From Nocardioides pocheonensis (GTDB taxonomy: Bacteria; Actinomycetota; Actinomycetes; Propionibacteriales; Nocardioidaceae), in contig NZ_RJSF01000040.1 in the NCBI RefSeq assembly GCF_003725535.1, positions 328,370 through 392,369 of the forward strand: DNA of 64,000 nt, in the 5' to 3' direction. Position numbers and translations under genes: made by a program. This document shows positions 44,041 to 52,809 of the stretch, piece by piece. The notes beneath the pieces were generated by a model that was not told the origin of the DNA, did not search any database, and saw only the letters and a list, made by a program, of their open reading frames with translations. The first letter of the stretch is position 1, and each line of letters starts with the position of its first letter.

Positions 44041-44343
44041 GTGTACGCGATCGTGCGCAGTGGCAGCAAGCAGCAGAAGGTTGCTGTCGGCGACGTCATC
44101 GAGATCGACAGGACCGACGAGGTCGCTGGCGCGTCCCTGAGCCTGCCCGTGGTGATGGTCGTCGACGGTGAGAAGGTCACCTCGACCGGCCTGGACAAGG
44201 CGGCCGTGACCGTCGAGGTGCTCGGCGCCACCAAGGGCCCCAAGATCATCATCCAGAAGTACAAGAACAAGACCGGCTACAAGAAGCGCCAGGGTCACCG
44301 GCAGAAGTACACCCAGGTCAAGGTCACCGACATCAAGCTCTGA
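44041..44343 (+). CDS. rplU: 50S ribosomal protein L21
   Basis: A 100-residue protein, the usual L21 length. [20 protein letters not shown] is the conserved N-terminus and [19 protein letters not shown] the RNA-binding end. The GTG at 44041 matches the family start; the open frame upstream to 43963 belongs to the mRNA leader. GAGGAG lies 12 bases upstream, a rather long spacing. Its operon partner rpmA follows after 34 bases. Confidence 0.96.
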   Translation: MYAIVRSGSKQQKVAVGDVIEIDRTDEVAGASLSLPVVMVVDGEKVTSTGLDKAAVTVEVLGATKGPKIIIQKYKNKTGYKKRQGHRQKYTQVKVTDIKL

Positions 44344-44377
44344 GTCTCGACAGGCTCGACCGAACAGGACTGAACTC

Positions 44378-44638
44378 ATGGCACACAAGAAGGGCGCGGC
44401 GTCCACCAAGAACGGCCGCGACTCGAACGCCCAGCGTCTCGGCGTGAAGCGCTACGGCGGTCAGCTGGTCAACGCCGGCGAGATCATCGTCCGGCAGCGC
44501 GGCACGCACTTCCACCCCGGCACCGGCGTCGGCCGTGGCGGCGACGACACCCTGTTCGCGCTGGTCGCGGGCAACGTGGAGTTCGGCAGCCGACGTGGTC
44601 GCCGCGTGGTGAACATCGTCCCGTCCCCGGCGGAGTGA
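44378..44638 (+). CDS. rpmA: 50S ribosomal protein L27
   Basis: An 86-residue protein. [39 protein letters not shown] and [19 protein letters not shown] are the conserved L27 blocks; the N-terminus reaches the peptidyl-transferase centre. There is no cleavable N-terminal extension of the Firmicutes type. AGGA precedes the ATG. A hairpin at 44672-44698 ends the ribosomal-protein unit. Confidence 0.97.
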   Translation: MAHKKGAASTKNGRDSNAQRLGVKRYGGQLVNAGEIIVRQRGTHFHPGTGVGRGGDDTLFALVAGNVEFGSRRGRRVVNIVPSPAE

Positions 44639-44671
44639 CCGGGCGCTAGCACCACACACCGACTCGACGTT

Positions 44672-44698
44672 GGGCGTCCCTGAGTTCCAGGGGCGCCC
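44672..44698 (+). terminator. stem-loop terminator after rpmA
   Basis: A ten-base stem GGGCGTCCCT / AGGGGCGCCC with one G-T pair and a seven-base loop, followed by TT. The short T run makes it a weak intrinsic terminator or an attenuator before obg. Confidence 0.6.
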
Positions 44699-44701
44699 TT
44701 C

Positions 44702-44749
44702 GTGGTTTCGAGGCTCGACCACACAGGTGGTTGAGCCTGCCGAAACCAC
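44702..44749. repeat. REP-like palindrome between rpmA and obg
   Basis: Arms GTGGTTTCG and CGAAACCAC pair perfectly. Inside them AGGCTC pairs with GAGCCT and CCAC with GTGG, around a four-base loop, with a two-base bulge. A related left arm (CTCGACAGGCTCGACC) lies just after rplU at 44346-44361. Another palindrome of the same GCCGAAACC type lies at 47864-47920. Confidence 0.6.
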
Positions 44750-44770
44750 ACGCACAGAAAGGAGCACCCG

Positions 44771-46258
44771 ATGGCAGTACCGACCTTCGTCGACCGCGTG
44801 GTGCTCCACGTCGCCGCCGGGCGGGGCGGCAACGGCGTCGCCTCGGTCCACCGCGAGAAGTTCAAGCCGCTGGGCGGCCCCGACGGCGGCAACGGCGGCC
44901 CCGGGGGATCGGTGATCCTGCGCGTCGATCCTGACGTGACCACGCTGATCGACTACCACCACAACGCCAAGCGCAAGGCCGGCCACGGCGGCCACGGCGC
45001 CGGCGGGCACCGCAACGGCGGCCACGGCGAGGACGTCGTGCTGCCGGTGCCGGACGGCACCGTCGTCACCGACGAGTCCGGCGAGCTCATCGCCGACCTG
45101 GTCGGGGCCGGCACCGAGCTGGTCATCGCCGAGGGCGGCCGCGGAGGCCTCGGCAACGCTGCGCTGGCGTCGGCCAAGCGCAAGGCCCCGGGCTTCGCGC
45201 TGCTCGGCGAACCGGGCGAGGAACGCACGATCAGCCTCGAGCTCAAGGTGGTCGCCGACGTCGGCCTCGTGGGCTTCCCGAGCGCCGGCAAGTCCAGCCT
45301 GATCGCCGCGGTCAGCCGGGCGCGGCCGAAGATCGCCGACTACCCCTTCACCACGCTGGTGCCCAACCTCGGCGTGGTGCAGGCGGGCGACACGACGTTC
45401 ACCGTCGCCGACGTACCGGGGCTGATCGAGGGTGCCAGCGAGGGCCGCGGCCTGGGCCACGACTTCCTGCGCCACATCGAGCGGTGCGCGGCGCTCGTGC
45501 ACGTCGTCGACCTCGCGACCATGGAGCCCGGCCGCAACCCGCTCGAGGACCTCGACGTGATCGAGCGCGAGCTCGCCCGGTACGGCGGTCTCGAGGACCG
45601 GCCCCGCCTGGTCGCGCTCAACAAGGTCGACCTCCCCGACGGCCGCGAGATGGCCGAGATGGTCCGCGAGGAGGTCGCCACTCGGGGCTGGCCGGTGATC
45701 GCGGTCAGCGCGGTCACTCACGAAGGCCTGCGCGAGCTGTCCTTCGCGATGGCCCAGGTGGTGGCCGCCGCCCGCCGCGAGCGGGTCGTCGCCAAGGCCG
45801 AGCGGATCGTGCTGCGCCCGAAGTCGCGGCACTCCTCCGAGGAGTTCACCGTCCGCGAGACGGGCGAGGGCTGGCGCGTGCGGGGCGAGAAGCCCGAGCG
45901 TTGGATCCGGCAGACCGACTTCAGCAACGACGAGGCCGTCGGGTTCCTCGCCGACCGGCTCAACCGGCTCGGTGTCGAGGCCAAGCTGCTCGAGCTCGGT
46001 GCCGTCGAAGGGGATCCGGTCCTCATCGGCGATCCGGACAACGCGGTGGTCTTCGACTTCAAGCCCGGCCTGGACGCGGGCGGCGCGGAGATGCTCGGCC
46101 GGCGCGGGGAGGACCAGCGGTTCACCGAGTCGCGGCCGGCCGCGGACCGCCGGAAAGCGATCGCCGAGGCGATGCCGGAGCGTGCCGAGACCGAGACGCG
46201 GGCCGACGTGGCCCGCCGCCTGGACCGCGGGGACGAGGACGCGGAGGGCGAGCGGTGA
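44771..46258 (+). CDS. obg: Obg GTPase (CgtA)
   Basis: A 495-residue GTPase. The glycine-rich Obg fold covers residues 1-160 ([29 protein letters not shown]). G1 [10 protein letters not shown]3 [17 protein letters not shown]4 NKVD and the G5 region VSAVTHEG follow. A C-terminal OCT domain ([27 protein letters not shown]) and a charged tail complete it. It acts in late 50S ribosome assembly and stringent-type control. AAAGGAG lies upstream of the ATG. Its stop overlaps the proB start as GTGA. Confidence 0.96.
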   Translation: MAVPTFVDRVVLHVAAGRGGNGVASVHREKFKPLGGPDGGNGGPGGSVILRVDPDVTTLIDYHHNAKRKAGHGGHGAGGHRNGGHGEDVVLPVPDGTVVTDESGELIADLVGAGTELVIAEGGRGGLGNAALASAKRKAPGFALLGEPGEERTISLELKVVADVGLVGFPSAGKSSLIAAVSRARPKIADYPFTTLVPNLGVVQAGDTTFTVADVPGLIEGASEGRGLGHDFLRHIERCAALVHVVDLATMEPGRNPLEDLDVIERELARYGGLEDRPRLVALNKVDLPDGREMAEMVREEVATRGWPVIAVSAVTHEGLRELSFAMAQVVAAARRERVVAKAERIVLRPKSRHSSEEFTVRETGEGWRVRGEKPERWIRQTDFSNDEAVGFLADRLNRLGVEAKLLELGAVEGDPVLIGDPDNAVVFDFKPGLDAGGAEMLGRRGEDQRFTESRPAADRRKAIAEAMPERAETETRADVARRLDRGDEDAEGER

Positions 46259-47373
46259 CACGGTCCGCCGTCGCCGCGGCCACGCGCGTCGTCGTGAAGG
46301 TGGGGTCGTCGTCGCTGACGACCGCTGCCGGCGGCATCGACCCGGAGCGGGTCCGGGCCCTGGTCGACACCCTGGCGGCCGTGCACGGCCGCGGCACGGA
46401 GATCGTGCTCGTGTCCTCCGGCGCGATCGCCGCCGGGCTGGCGCCGCTGCAGCTGCGCCGCCGGCCGCGCGACCTGGCCCGCCAGCAGGCGGCTGCGTCC
46501 GTGGGCCAGGGGATCCTGGTCCACCGCTACACCGAGGAGTTCGCCCGGCACGGGCTGGTCACCGGCCAGGTCCTCCTCACCCTGGACGACGTCACGCGCC
46601 GCGGGCACTACCGCAACGCGCAGCGCACCTTCGTCACGTTGCTCGGCATGGGTGTGGTGCCGGTCGTGAACGAGAACGACACCGTCGCGACGACCGAGAT
46701 CCGCTTCGGTGACAACGACCGCCTCGCCGCACTCGTGGCCCACCTGGTGCACGCCGAGCTGCTCGTGCTCCTCTCCGACGTCGACGGCCTGTACGACGGC
46801 CCGCCGAGCAGCCCGGGCAGCCGGATGATCGCCGACGTGCACGGCGAGCCCGACCTCGACGGCGTGACCCTCGGCAGCGCCGGGAGCGCCGGGGTGGGCA
46901 CCGGCGGCATGCAGACCAAGCTCGAGGCCGCCCGGATCGCGACCGGTGCCGGCATCCCGGTCGTGCTCACCGCCGCCGGCCAGGTCGCGGACGCGCTCGC
47001 CGGCCGGACCGTCGGCACGCTGTTCCACCCGACGGGTCGCCGCCGCCCGACCCGGCTGCTCTGGCTCGCCCACGCGACCGAGGGCAAGGGGACGATCAGG
47101 CTCGACGCCGGTGCCGTCCGCGCCGTCACCGAGCGCCGTGCCTCGCTGCTTCCGGCGGGCATCACCGCGGTCACCGGGTCCTTCGCGGCGGGCGATCCCG
47201 TCGACCTGCTGGACCCTGACGGGCGCGCGGTCGCCCGCGGCCTGGTCAACTACGACGCCGCCGAGCTGCCCGCACTGCTCGGCCGCTCGACCCGGGAGCT
47301 GGCCCGCGAGCTGGGCGCGTCGTACGAGCGCGAGGTGGTCCACCGCGACGACCTCACCCTCCTGGACCGCTGA
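46255..47373 (+). CDS. proB: glutamate 5-kinase
   Basis: A 372-residue amino acid kinase with a C-terminal PUA domain. [16 protein letters not shown] binds phosphate, [33 protein letters not shown] (glutamate site), [10 protein letters not shown] and [12 protein letters not shown] complete the kinase. The PUA part begins near residue 280 ([23 protein letters not shown]). First step of proline synthesis. The GTG overlaps the obg stop. proA is not directly adjacent: a small gene and a palindrome lie between. Confidence 0.95.
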   Translation: MTRSAVAAATRVVVKVGSSSLTTAAGGIDPERVRALVDTLAAVHGRGTEIVLVSSGAIAAGLAPLQLRRRPRDLARQQAAASVGQGILVHRYTEEFARHGLVTGQVLLTLDDVTRRGHYRNAQRTFVTLLGMGVVPVVNENDTVATTEIRFGDNDRLAALVAHLVHAELLVLLSDVDGLYDGPPSSPGSRMIADVHGEPDLDGVTLGSAGSAGVGTGGMQTKLEAARIATGAGIPVVLTAAGQVADALAGRTVGTLFHPTGRRRPTRLLWLAHATEGKGTIRLDAGAVRAVTERRASLLPAGITAVTGSFAAGDPVDLLDPDGRAVARGLVNYDAAELPALLGRSTRELARELGASYEREVVHRDDLTLLDR

Positions 47374-47466
47374 GCGGGCCGCTCGCGAGTTGGCGGATTC
47401 GACTGCACGGCGGCCCCAGGGTCAGACACACTGGTGCCGTTGGGGGTCGGCGGCTGAGGAGGGCGT

Positions 47467-47823
47467 GTGGTGGTGGACCCTGCGGGGCGCCTGTGGCACG
47501 TGACGGTCACCGTGGCGGGAGATCCGGTCGAGCCGCTGCTCGTCCGGTCGGCGCTGGCGCGCCTGAGCGAGCAGCGCCCGTTCATCGACTCGGTGTCGTT
47601 CACCGGAGCGAGCGCGGAGCTGCAGTTCTGGGACGAGGGTGACTCGATGCTCGACGTCGCCTCGCTGGCGCTGCGCGTGTGGACCGAGTACCGCGAGCCT
47701 GCCGGACTGCCCTCCTGGGAGGTCGTCGGCCTGGAGGTCGTCGAGAAGTCGCTGCGCGCCCGCCGTGGTGGCGGACGCCCGGTGGGCCACCACAAGCCGA
47801 CGTCGGTGCCGTTCCGCCTCTGA
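47467..47823 (+). CDS. small conserved-looking hypothetical protein between proB and proA
   Basis: A 118-residue soluble protein. GTG at 47467, 47470 and 47473 are all possible; GAGGAGGG just upstream best fits 47470 or 47473. LWHVTVTVAGDPVEPLLVRS, SALARLSEQRPFIDSVSF and LALRVWTEYREPAGLPSWEV suggest an alpha/beta ferredoxin-like fold. The tail is basic (RARRGGGRPVGHHKP). No family with a known function is recognised. Strand and spacing put it in the proB transcription unit. Confidence 0.7.
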   Translation: MVVDPAGRLWHVTVTVAGDPVEPLLVRSALARLSEQRPFIDSVSFTGASAELQFWDEGDSMLDVASLALRVWTEYREPAGLPSWEVVGLEVVEKSLRARRGGGRPVGHHKPTSVPFRL

Positions 47824-47863
47824 GCCGCAAGCCCGCGAGGTACGAGCAGGATTGCGACGCGAA

Positions 47864-47920
47864 GAGGTTGAGCGAGCCCGCGGGTGAGCTCGCGAACCCG
47901 CGACGGCGGGCCGAAACCTC
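47864..47920. repeat. REP-like palindrome upstream of proA
   Basis: Outer arms GAGGTTGAGCGAGCCCGC and GCGGGCCGAAACCTC pair imperfectly. An inner pair CGCGGGT / ACCCGCG is perfect. It shares the GCCGAAACC element with the palindrome at 44702-44749 and sits just after the small gene, where it may also stop transcription. Confidence 0.5.
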
Positions 47921-47970
47921 GACCCCACCGACCGACCCCATCCGGCGGTTCGACCCCGTCCTGTCCCGGA

Positions 47971-47976
47971 TAGGCT
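47971..47976 (+). promoter_or_regulatory. -10 box TAGGCT, leaderless proA
   Basis: TAGGCT is followed by seven bases and the ATG at 47984. No Shine-Dalgarno sequence is present, so proA has its own promoter and a leaderless mRNA. Confidence 0.6.
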
Positions 47977-47983
47977 CAGCACC

Positions 47984-49228
47984 ATGTCCGACCAGATCGC
48001 CGAGGCCGCCGCGCGCGCCCGCGAGGCTGCGGCCGTGCTCGCGCTCGCGACCCGGTCGACCAAGGACGCCGCCCTCGAGGCGATGGCCCAGGAGCTGCTC
48101 GACCGGACCGACGAGGTCCTCGCGGCCAACGCCGAGGACGTCGCGGCCGCCGAGGACGCCGGCACCCCGGCCCACCTGATCGACCGCCTGCGCCTGGACA
48201 GCGGCCGCGTGGCCGGCATGGCCCAGGGGCTCCGGGAGGTCGCCGGGCTGCCCGACCCGGTCGGCGAGGTGCTCCGGGGCTCGACCCTCGCCAACGGCCT
48301 GGAGCTGCGCCAGGTCCGCGTGCCGTTCGGCGTGGTCGGCGTGATCTACGAGGCGCGACCCAACGTCACCGCCGATGCCGCCGGGATCTGCCTGAAGAGC
48401 GGCAACGCGGTGCTCCTCCGGGGATCCTCCAGCGCCAGACGCTCCAACGCTGCGGTCGTGGGGCTGCTGCGTCAGGCGCTCGCCTCGGCAGGCCTCCCCG
48501 AGGACTGCATCCAGCTCGCCCCGGGCGAGGGACACGACGCCGCCAAGGCCCTCATGCGCGCCCGGGGCCTGGTCGACCTGCTCATCCCGCGCGGCGGTGC
48601 GGGTCTGATCCGCTCGGTCGTCGAGGAGTCGACCGTGCCGGTGATCGAGACCGGCGTCGGCAACTGCCACGTGTACGTCGACGCGGCGGCCGACCTCGAC
48701 ATGGCGCTCGACATCGTCCTCAACTCCAAGACCCAGCGCACCTCGGTCTGCAACGCGGCGGAGTCGCTCCTCGTGCACGAGGCGGTCGCCGAGGAGTTCC
48801 TGCCCCGGGTGGTCGCCGCGCTCCAGGACGCCGGCGTGACCATCCACGGCGACCAGGCGTTCACCGCCTTCGACGGGGTGGTCGCCGCGACGGACGAGGA
48901 CTGGGACACCGAGTACCTCGCCCTGGAGATCTCCGCGGCCGTCGTACCCGGCCTGGACGCAGCCGTCGACCACATCAGGCGGCACTCCTCGGGCCACACC
49001 GAGGCGATCGTCACCGGCTCCCAGTCCGCCGCCCGGCGGTTCGCCGCGGCCGTCGACTCGGCCGCGGTGATGATCAACGCCTCCACCCGCTTCACCGACG
49101 GCGGCGAGTTCGGCTTCGGCGCCGAGATCGGGATCTCCACCCAGAAGCTGCACGCTCGCGGACCCCTCGGGCTCCCCGAGATGACGTCCACCAAGTACGT
49201 CGTCACCGGCGAGGGGCACGTGCGTTGA
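47984..49228 (+). CDS. proA: gamma-glutamyl phosphate reductase
   Basis: A 414-residue NADPH-dependent reductase of the aldehyde dehydrogenase fold. [35 protein letters not shown] and [17 protein letters not shown] match ProA. The catalytic Cys is in [35 protein letters not shown] and [16 protein letters not shown] form the conserved end. Second step of proline synthesis. The ATG is fixed by the TAGGCT box. Confidence 0.95.
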   Translation: MSDQIAEAAARAREAAAVLALATRSTKDAALEAMAQELLDRTDEVLAANAEDVAAAEDAGTPAHLIDRLRLDSGRVAGMAQGLREVAGLPDPVGEVLRGSTLANGLELRQVRVPFGVVGVIYEARPNVTADAAGICLKSGNAVLLRGSSSARRSNAAVVGLLRQALASAGLPEDCIQLAPGEGHDAAKALMRARGLVDLLIPRGGAGLIRSVVEESTVPVIETGVGNCHVYVDAAADLDMALDIVLNSKTQRTSVCNAAESLLVHEAVAEEFLPRVVAALQDAGVTIHGDQAFTAFDGVVAATDEDWDTEYLALEISAAVVPGLDAAVDHIRRHSSGHTEAIVTGSQSAARRFAAAVDSAAVMINASTRFTDGGEFGFGAEIGISTQKLHARGPLGLPEMTSTKYVVTGEGHVR

Positions 49229-49248
49229 AGGTGAGGGGAACGGGTCCG

Positions 49249-49932
49249 ATGGACCCGGGCGACCTGGACGTCTGGGCCGACCCCGCGAAGGAGCGGTTCG
49301 CGACGCCGGCGACGATCATCACGTTCATCCGCACCGCGGCAGCGATCACCGTCATGGGCTTCGCCATGCACGCGGACCGCACCGGAGGGTTCTGGAGCCC
49401 GGCGCTCAAGCTGCTGGTGGTGGGCCTGGTGGTCTACTGGGCCGGCGACTCGCTCGACGGCCAGGTCGCCCGCCGGCTCCACCACGAGACACGCATCGGC
49501 GCCGTCCTGGACATCATGAGCGACCGGCTGTGCTCGGCGACGTTCTACCTGGGCCTGGCGTGGCTGCACCCGGAGTTCACCGCGCCGGTGCTGATCTACC
49601 TCGCCGAGTTCATGGTGATCGACTGCTTCCTGTCGACGGCGTTCCTCGCCTGGCGGATCCGCAGCCCCAATTACTTCTTCGTCGTCGACAAGACGATCTA
49701 CCGGATGAACTGGACGCACCCGGCGAAGGCGGTGAACTCCGCGCTGTTCGCGGTGTTCCTGCTCGTGACCCACCTGGCCTGGGTCGGGGCGATCGTCGCG
49801 AGCGCGCTGCTGGTGTTCAAGATCGTCTCGCTGATCATGGTCGCCCGGATCGGCATGCCGATCCCGCAGGCCACGGGCCAGGAGCGGTCGACCGACGCGC
49901 CGACCGCACCGGTGCAGGGCACGACGGCGTGA
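49249..49932 (+). CDS. CDP-alcohol phosphatidyltransferase family protein
   Basis: A 227-residue membrane enzyme. The CAPT motif is complete: DGQVARRLHHETRIGAVLD followed by IMSD, that is DGx2ARx8Gx3Dx3D, which binds two metals and the CDP-linked lipid. About six helices flank it. TTG at 49225 (overlapping the proA stop) and GTG at 49231 are other possible starts; the ATG at 49249 has GAGGGGAA nine bases upstream. The alcohol substrate (glycerol phosphate, inositol phosphate or other) cannot be decided. Coupled by GTGA overlap to the next membrane gene. Confidence 0.82.
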   Translation: MDPGDLDVWADPAKERFATPATIITFIRTAAAITVMGFAMHADRTGGFWSPALKLLVVGLVVYWAGDSLDGQVARRLHHETRIGAVLDIMSDRLCSATFYLGLAWLHPEFTAPVLIYLAEFMVIDCFLSTAFLAWRIRSPNYFFVVDKTIYRMNWTHPAKAVNSALFAVFLLVTHLAWVGAIVASALLVFKIVSLIMVARIGMPIPQATGQERSTDAPTAPVQGTTA

Positions 49933-50390
49933 AGCTGATCCTCGGGACCTTCCTGTTCTCGGTGGCATCCGCACTGCTCCCGATCCTCAATGTCGAGGCC
50001 TACCTGGCCGCGGTCGCGATCAAGGCGCACCACCTCTCCGACTGGCAGCTGGCTGCCGTCGGGGCCGCCGGGCAGACCGCGGGCAAGGTGTTCTGGTACT
50101 TCGCCGGCACCCAGTCGCTGCGGATCCGCTGGATCCGGCAGAAGATGGAGACCGAGAAGTGGCAGCTGTCCTACGCGCGCTGGCACGAGCGGATCGTCGG
50201 GCGCCCGGTGTTCGCCGGCGCGATCTCGTTCACCTCGGCCGTGACCGGCTTCCCACCGTTGGCGGTGATCGCGGTGCTCGCGGGCACCCTGCGGATGAAC
50301 TTCGCGATCTTCCTCGGGACGGTCTTCCTCGGCCGGACCATCCGGTTCTGGCTGGTGCTGGCCGGTGTCGGGATCCTGTTCGGCCACTGA
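49929..50390 (+). CDS. small membrane protein, YqaA/VTT-like
   Basis: A 153-residue protein with four hydrophobic segments. LGTFLFSVASALLPILNVEA at the start, AAVGAAGQTAGKVFWYFAG in the middle and FTSAVTGFPPLAVIAVLAG resemble the YqaA branch of the VTT/DedA-like superfamily (re-entrant loop with conserved Gly and Pro). The GTG overlaps the stop of the CDP-alcohol transferase gene, suggesting a shared role in lipid handling. Assignment by pattern only. Confidence 0.65.
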   Translation: MKLILGTFLFSVASALLPILNVEAYLAAVAIKAHHLSDWQLAAVGAAGQTAGKVFWYFAGTQSLRIRWIRQKMETEKWQLSYARWHERIVGRPVFAGAISFTSAVTGFPPLAVIAVLAGTLRMNFAIFLGTVFLGRTIRFWLVLAGVGILFGH

Positions 50391-50420
50391 CCGGGTGCCG
50401 GGGCGCGGCGTACGGGCCGG

Positions 50421-50426
50421 TAAGGT
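50421..50426 (+). promoter_or_regulatory. -10 box TAAGGT, leaderless small gene
   Basis: TAAGGT is followed by seven bases and the ATG at 50434. Confidence 0.5.
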
Positions 50427-50433
50427 ACCGGCC

Positions 50434-50592
50434 ATGACGAACCTGCTCGTTCCGCTGGTCTCCGGAGGCGCCGACGTCGCCGAGTCCGGCACGTACTGGG
50501 CCCCGTACTACATCGGTGGCGGCATCCTGCTGGTGCTCCTGGTCCTCATGGGCGCCCTGCTTGCCTTCGGCCAGGGACGCGAGCACTCCTGA
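50434..50592 (+). CDS. 52-residue single-helix membrane protein, hypothetical
   Basis: An extracytoplasmic-looking N-terminus ([18 protein letters not shown]) is followed by one strong helix ([18 protein letters not shown]) and a short charged end. The TAAGGT box at exact leaderless distance supports translation from the ATG at 50434. It probably starts the transcript that continues into nadD, rsfS and the phosphatase gene. No family is recognised. Confidence 0.65.
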   Translation: MTNLLVPLVSGGADVAESGTYWAPYYIGGGILLVLLVLMGALLAFGQGREHS

Positions 50593-50651
50593 GCACGACG
50601 CCCGAGGTCGACGGCTCGGCCCCGGTCGAGCCGGGGCGAGGCCGTCGGCGC

Positions 50652-51260
50652 GTGGGCGTGATGGGCGGCACCTTCGACCCGATCCACCACGGCCACCTCG
50701 TGGCGGCCAGCGAGGTGCAGGCGTGGTTCGACCTCGACGAGGTGGTGTTCGTCCCCACCGGCCAGCCGTGGCAGAAGTCGGCCCGCGAGGTCACCTCGGC
50801 CGAGCACCGGTACCTCATGACCGTGATCGCGACGGCGTCGAACCCCCGGTTCACGGTCTCGCGCGTCGACGTCGACCGGCCCGGCCCGACGTACACGATC
50901 GACACGCTGCGTGACCTGGCCGCCGGCATGCCCGACGCGGACCTGTACTTCATCACCGGCGCTGACGCCCTGGCCGAGATCTTCACGTGGCGCGACGCCG
51001 CCGAGCTGTTCGCCCTGGCGCACTTCGTCGGGTGCACGCGCCCGGGATACGACATGGACCAGGCGATGCTCGACGGGATCCCGCCCGAGCGGGTCACGAT
51101 CGTGGAGATCCCCGCGCTGACCATCTCCTCCACCGACTGCCGTGCGCGCACCGGACGCGGTGAGCCGGTCTGGTACCTCGTGCCCGACGGCGTCGTGCAG
51201 TACATCGCCAAGCACCGGCTCTACCAAGAATCCCCGACCATGACCGGAAGGCGCCCATGA
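50652..51260 (+). CDS. nadD: nicotinate-nucleotide adenylyltransferase
   Basis: A 202-residue adenylyltransferase. [20 protein letters not shown] holds the ATP-binding GTFDPIHxGH motif, [11 protein letters not shown] the nicotinate-side loop, and [20 protein letters not shown] the ISST motif. It makes nicotinate adenine dinucleotide in NAD synthesis. The GTG at 50652 is the first start in the open frame; no clear Shine-Dalgarno sequence precedes it. It overlaps rsfS (ATGA). Confidence 0.95.
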   Translation: MGVMGGTFDPIHHGHLVAASEVQAWFDLDEVVFVPTGQPWQKSAREVTSAEHRYLMTVIATASNPRFTVSRVDVDRPGPTYTIDTLRDLAAGMPDADLYFITGADALAEIFTWRDAAELFALAHFVGCTRPGYDMDQAMLDGIPPERVTIVEIPALTISSTDCRARTGRGEPVWYLVPDGVVQYIAKHRLYQESPTMTGRRP

Positions 51261-51664
51261 CGGCCACGCCCCGTGCCCTCGAGCTGGTCCGGGCCGCTGC
51301 CGCAGCCGCCTCGGACAAGCTCGCCACCGACCTCCTCGCGTTCGACGTCTCCGAGCAGCTGGTGATCACCGACGCGTTCCTGCTCTGCTCGGCGGCCAAC
51401 GACCGCCAGGTGCGCGCCGTCGTGGACGAGATCGAGGACAAGCTCCGCGAGCTGGGTGCCAAGCCCGTACGCCGGGAGGGCGAGCGCGACGGTCGGTGGG
51501 TCCTGATCGACTACGCCGACATCGTCGTGCACGTGCAGCACACCGAGGAGCGCGCGTTCTACGCGCTCGAGCGGCTGTGGCGCGACTGCCCCGAGATCGA
51601 CCTCCAGCTCGTCGAGCACGGCTCAGCGGCCGCTCCCTCGGCCGAGCCCCGCGACGACCGGTGA
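51257..51664 (+). CDS. rsfS: ribosomal silencing factor RsfS
   Basis: A 135-residue Iojap-family protein. [38 protein letters not shown] and [20 protein letters not shown] are diagnostic. It binds L14 (uL14) and blocks subunit joining in starvation. The order nadD-rsfS-phosphoglycerate mutase-like is standard in actinobacteria. GTGA overlap with the next gene. Confidence 0.95.
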   Translation: MTATPRALELVRAAAAAASDKLATDLLAFDVSEQLVITDAFLLCSAANDRQVRAVVDEIEDKLRELGAKPVRREGERDGRWVLIDYADIVVHVQHTEERAFYALERLWRDCPEIDLQLVEHGSAAAPSAEPRDDR

Positions 51665-52317
51665 CCCGACTGGTCCTGGTCCGGCACGGCCAGACCGCCT
51701 GGAACCTCGAAGGCCGCGCCCAGGGGCACACCGACGTCGGCCTCGACGAGACCGGCCTGGCCCAGGCGGAAGCGCTGGCGCCGTACGTCGCGGCGATGGC
51801 GCCCACGGCACTGTGGAGCAGCGATCTCACCCGCGCGCAGCAGACCGCGACCGTGCTCGCGTCCGCCACCGGCCTGGACGTCCGCTCGGACCGGCGGCTG
51901 CGGGAGTTCGACGCGGGCGAGCGCGCCGGCCTGACCACCGCCGAGTTCGCCGACACGTTCCCCGAGGCCTACGCGTCGTGGCGTGAGGGCCACATCACCG
52001 GGCACGTCCCCGGTGCGGAGACCGTCGCGGACGTCGTGGCGCGGATGGTGCCGGCGTTGCAGGAGATCTGGGAGTCCACGCCCGCGGGGGAGACCACCGT
52101 GGTGGTGGCGCACGGCGCTTGCCTCAAGGTCTCGCTGCTCGCCTTCCTCGGCTGGCCCGACACCCTTCTCGGCACGCTCCGCGGGCTCGACAACTGCGGC
52201 TGGTCGGTCCTGGAGGACGATGCGCACGGGCGCGGCATCCGGCTGGCGTCGTACAACGAGACCGCGCACCCCGCCGTGCACGGGCCCGATTTCGCATCCG
52301 ACGCCCCGGTTGGCTAA
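51661..52317 (+). CDS. histidine phosphatase family protein (phosphoglycerate mutase-like)
   Basis: A 218-residue enzyme. LVLVRHGQTAWNLEGRAQGH carries the phospho-acceptor His; SSDLTRAQQTA, REFDAGERAGL and VVAHGACLKVSLL supply the other active-site residues. Relatives include glucosyl-3-phosphoglycerate phosphatase and cofactor-dependent mutases; the exact substrate is uncertain. It is the third gene of the nadD-rsfS unit. Its TAA stop lies inside the -10 box of the tRNA gene that follows. Confidence 0.88.
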   Translation: MTRLVLVRHGQTAWNLEGRAQGHTDVGLDETGLAQAEALAPYVAAMAPTALWSSDLTRAQQTATVLASATGLDVRSDRRLREFDAGERAGLTTAEFADTFPEAYASWREGHITGHVPGAETVADVVARMVPALQEIWESTPAGETTVVVAHGACLKVSLLAFLGWPDTLLGTLRGLDNCGWSVLEDDAHGRGIRLASYNETAHPAVHGPDFASDAPVG

Positions 52318-52320
52318 TAT
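52291..52320 (+). promoter_or_regulatory. promoter of tRNA-Ala
   Basis: TTCGCA at 52291-52296, an 18-base spacer and TAATAT at 52315-52320, about 36 bases before the tRNA. The -10 box overlaps the stop codon of the preceding gene. Confidence 0.55.
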
Positions 52321-52356
52321 TCGGCGAGTTGCCCGGCGGGAGACCGCAACGGCAGC

Positions 52357-52429
52357 GGGGCTGTGGCGCAGCTGGTAGCGCACTTGCATGGCATGCAAGG
52401 GGTCAGGGGTTCGAATCCCCTCAGCTCCA
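52357..52429 (+). tRNA. tRNA-Ala (anticodon GGC)
   Basis: A 73-base tRNA. The acceptor arms GGGGCTG and CAGCTCC pair. The D arm is GCGC...GCGC and the anticodon stem CTTGC/GCAAG encloses ATGGCAT with anticodon GGC at 52390-52392. The T arm AGGGG/CCCCT encloses TTCGAAT. CCA is not encoded. It reads GCC codons. Confidence 0.95.
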
Positions 52430-52438
52430 CACGTGGAG

Positions 52439-52459
52439 GCCGCCTTCGGGCGGCTTTTT
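52439..52459 (+). terminator. rho-independent terminator of tRNA-Ala
   Basis: Perfect six-base stem GCCGCC/GGCGGC with a TTCG tetraloop, followed by TTTTT. Confidence 0.9.
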
Positions 52460-52482
52460 CGTTTCCCGAACCGGCTGCGTGT

Positions 52483-52569
52483 GGGGCGCCGGGCGCAGCT
52501 GGTACCGGCGGTGCTCGTTCTGGGCATGGCATGCAAGGGGTCAGGGGTTTTCGCATCCCCTCAGCTCCA
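52483..52569 (+). pseudogene. degenerate tandem copy of tRNA-Ala
   Basis: This stretch repeats the whole upstream tRNA. It begins with GGGGC, then GGCGCAGCTGGTA as in the D arm, then GCATGGCATGCAAGG with the anticodon region, and GGGGTCAGGGG and CCCCTCAGCTCCAC at the 3' end. About ten extra bases lie between the D arm and anticodon arm, the 5' acceptor no longer pairs fully, and the T loop has changed from TTCGAAT to TTTTCGCAT. It cannot fold as a normal tRNA. Confidence 0.85.
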
Positions 52570-52578
52570 CACGTGGAG

Positions 52579-52599
52579 GCCGCCTTCGGGCGGCTTTTT
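52579..52599 (+). terminator. second copy of the tRNA terminator
   Basis: GCCGCC-TTCG-GGCGGC-TTTTT again, in the same context as the first. The duplication continues on both sides: ACGTGGA before and ACCGGCTGCGT after. The next 210 bases, to the following gene, hold nothing I can identify. Confidence 0.85.
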
Positions 52600-52809
52600 C
52601 GTTTTCCTGAACCGGCTGCGTATGGGGCGAGTGCAGAGGTGGTCGCCCTGGCAGCCGTCGGAGCACTCGACCGACCCTGCGCAGCGAACCCGCCGCGGTG
52701 GGACGCTCGGCCTGTACGCCGCAGCAGCCGGACGCCTAACGTGGAAGGTGGTCAGCACGTCCCCGACCCTGGCGGTCGGCGAGGCGTTGCAGGCGCCGGG
52801 AGGTTCGGG

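Noticed and set aside
52483-52569. Second functional tRNA-Ala
   Set aside because: Extra bases between the D and anticodon arms, a poor acceptor stem and an altered T loop rule out a normal fold.
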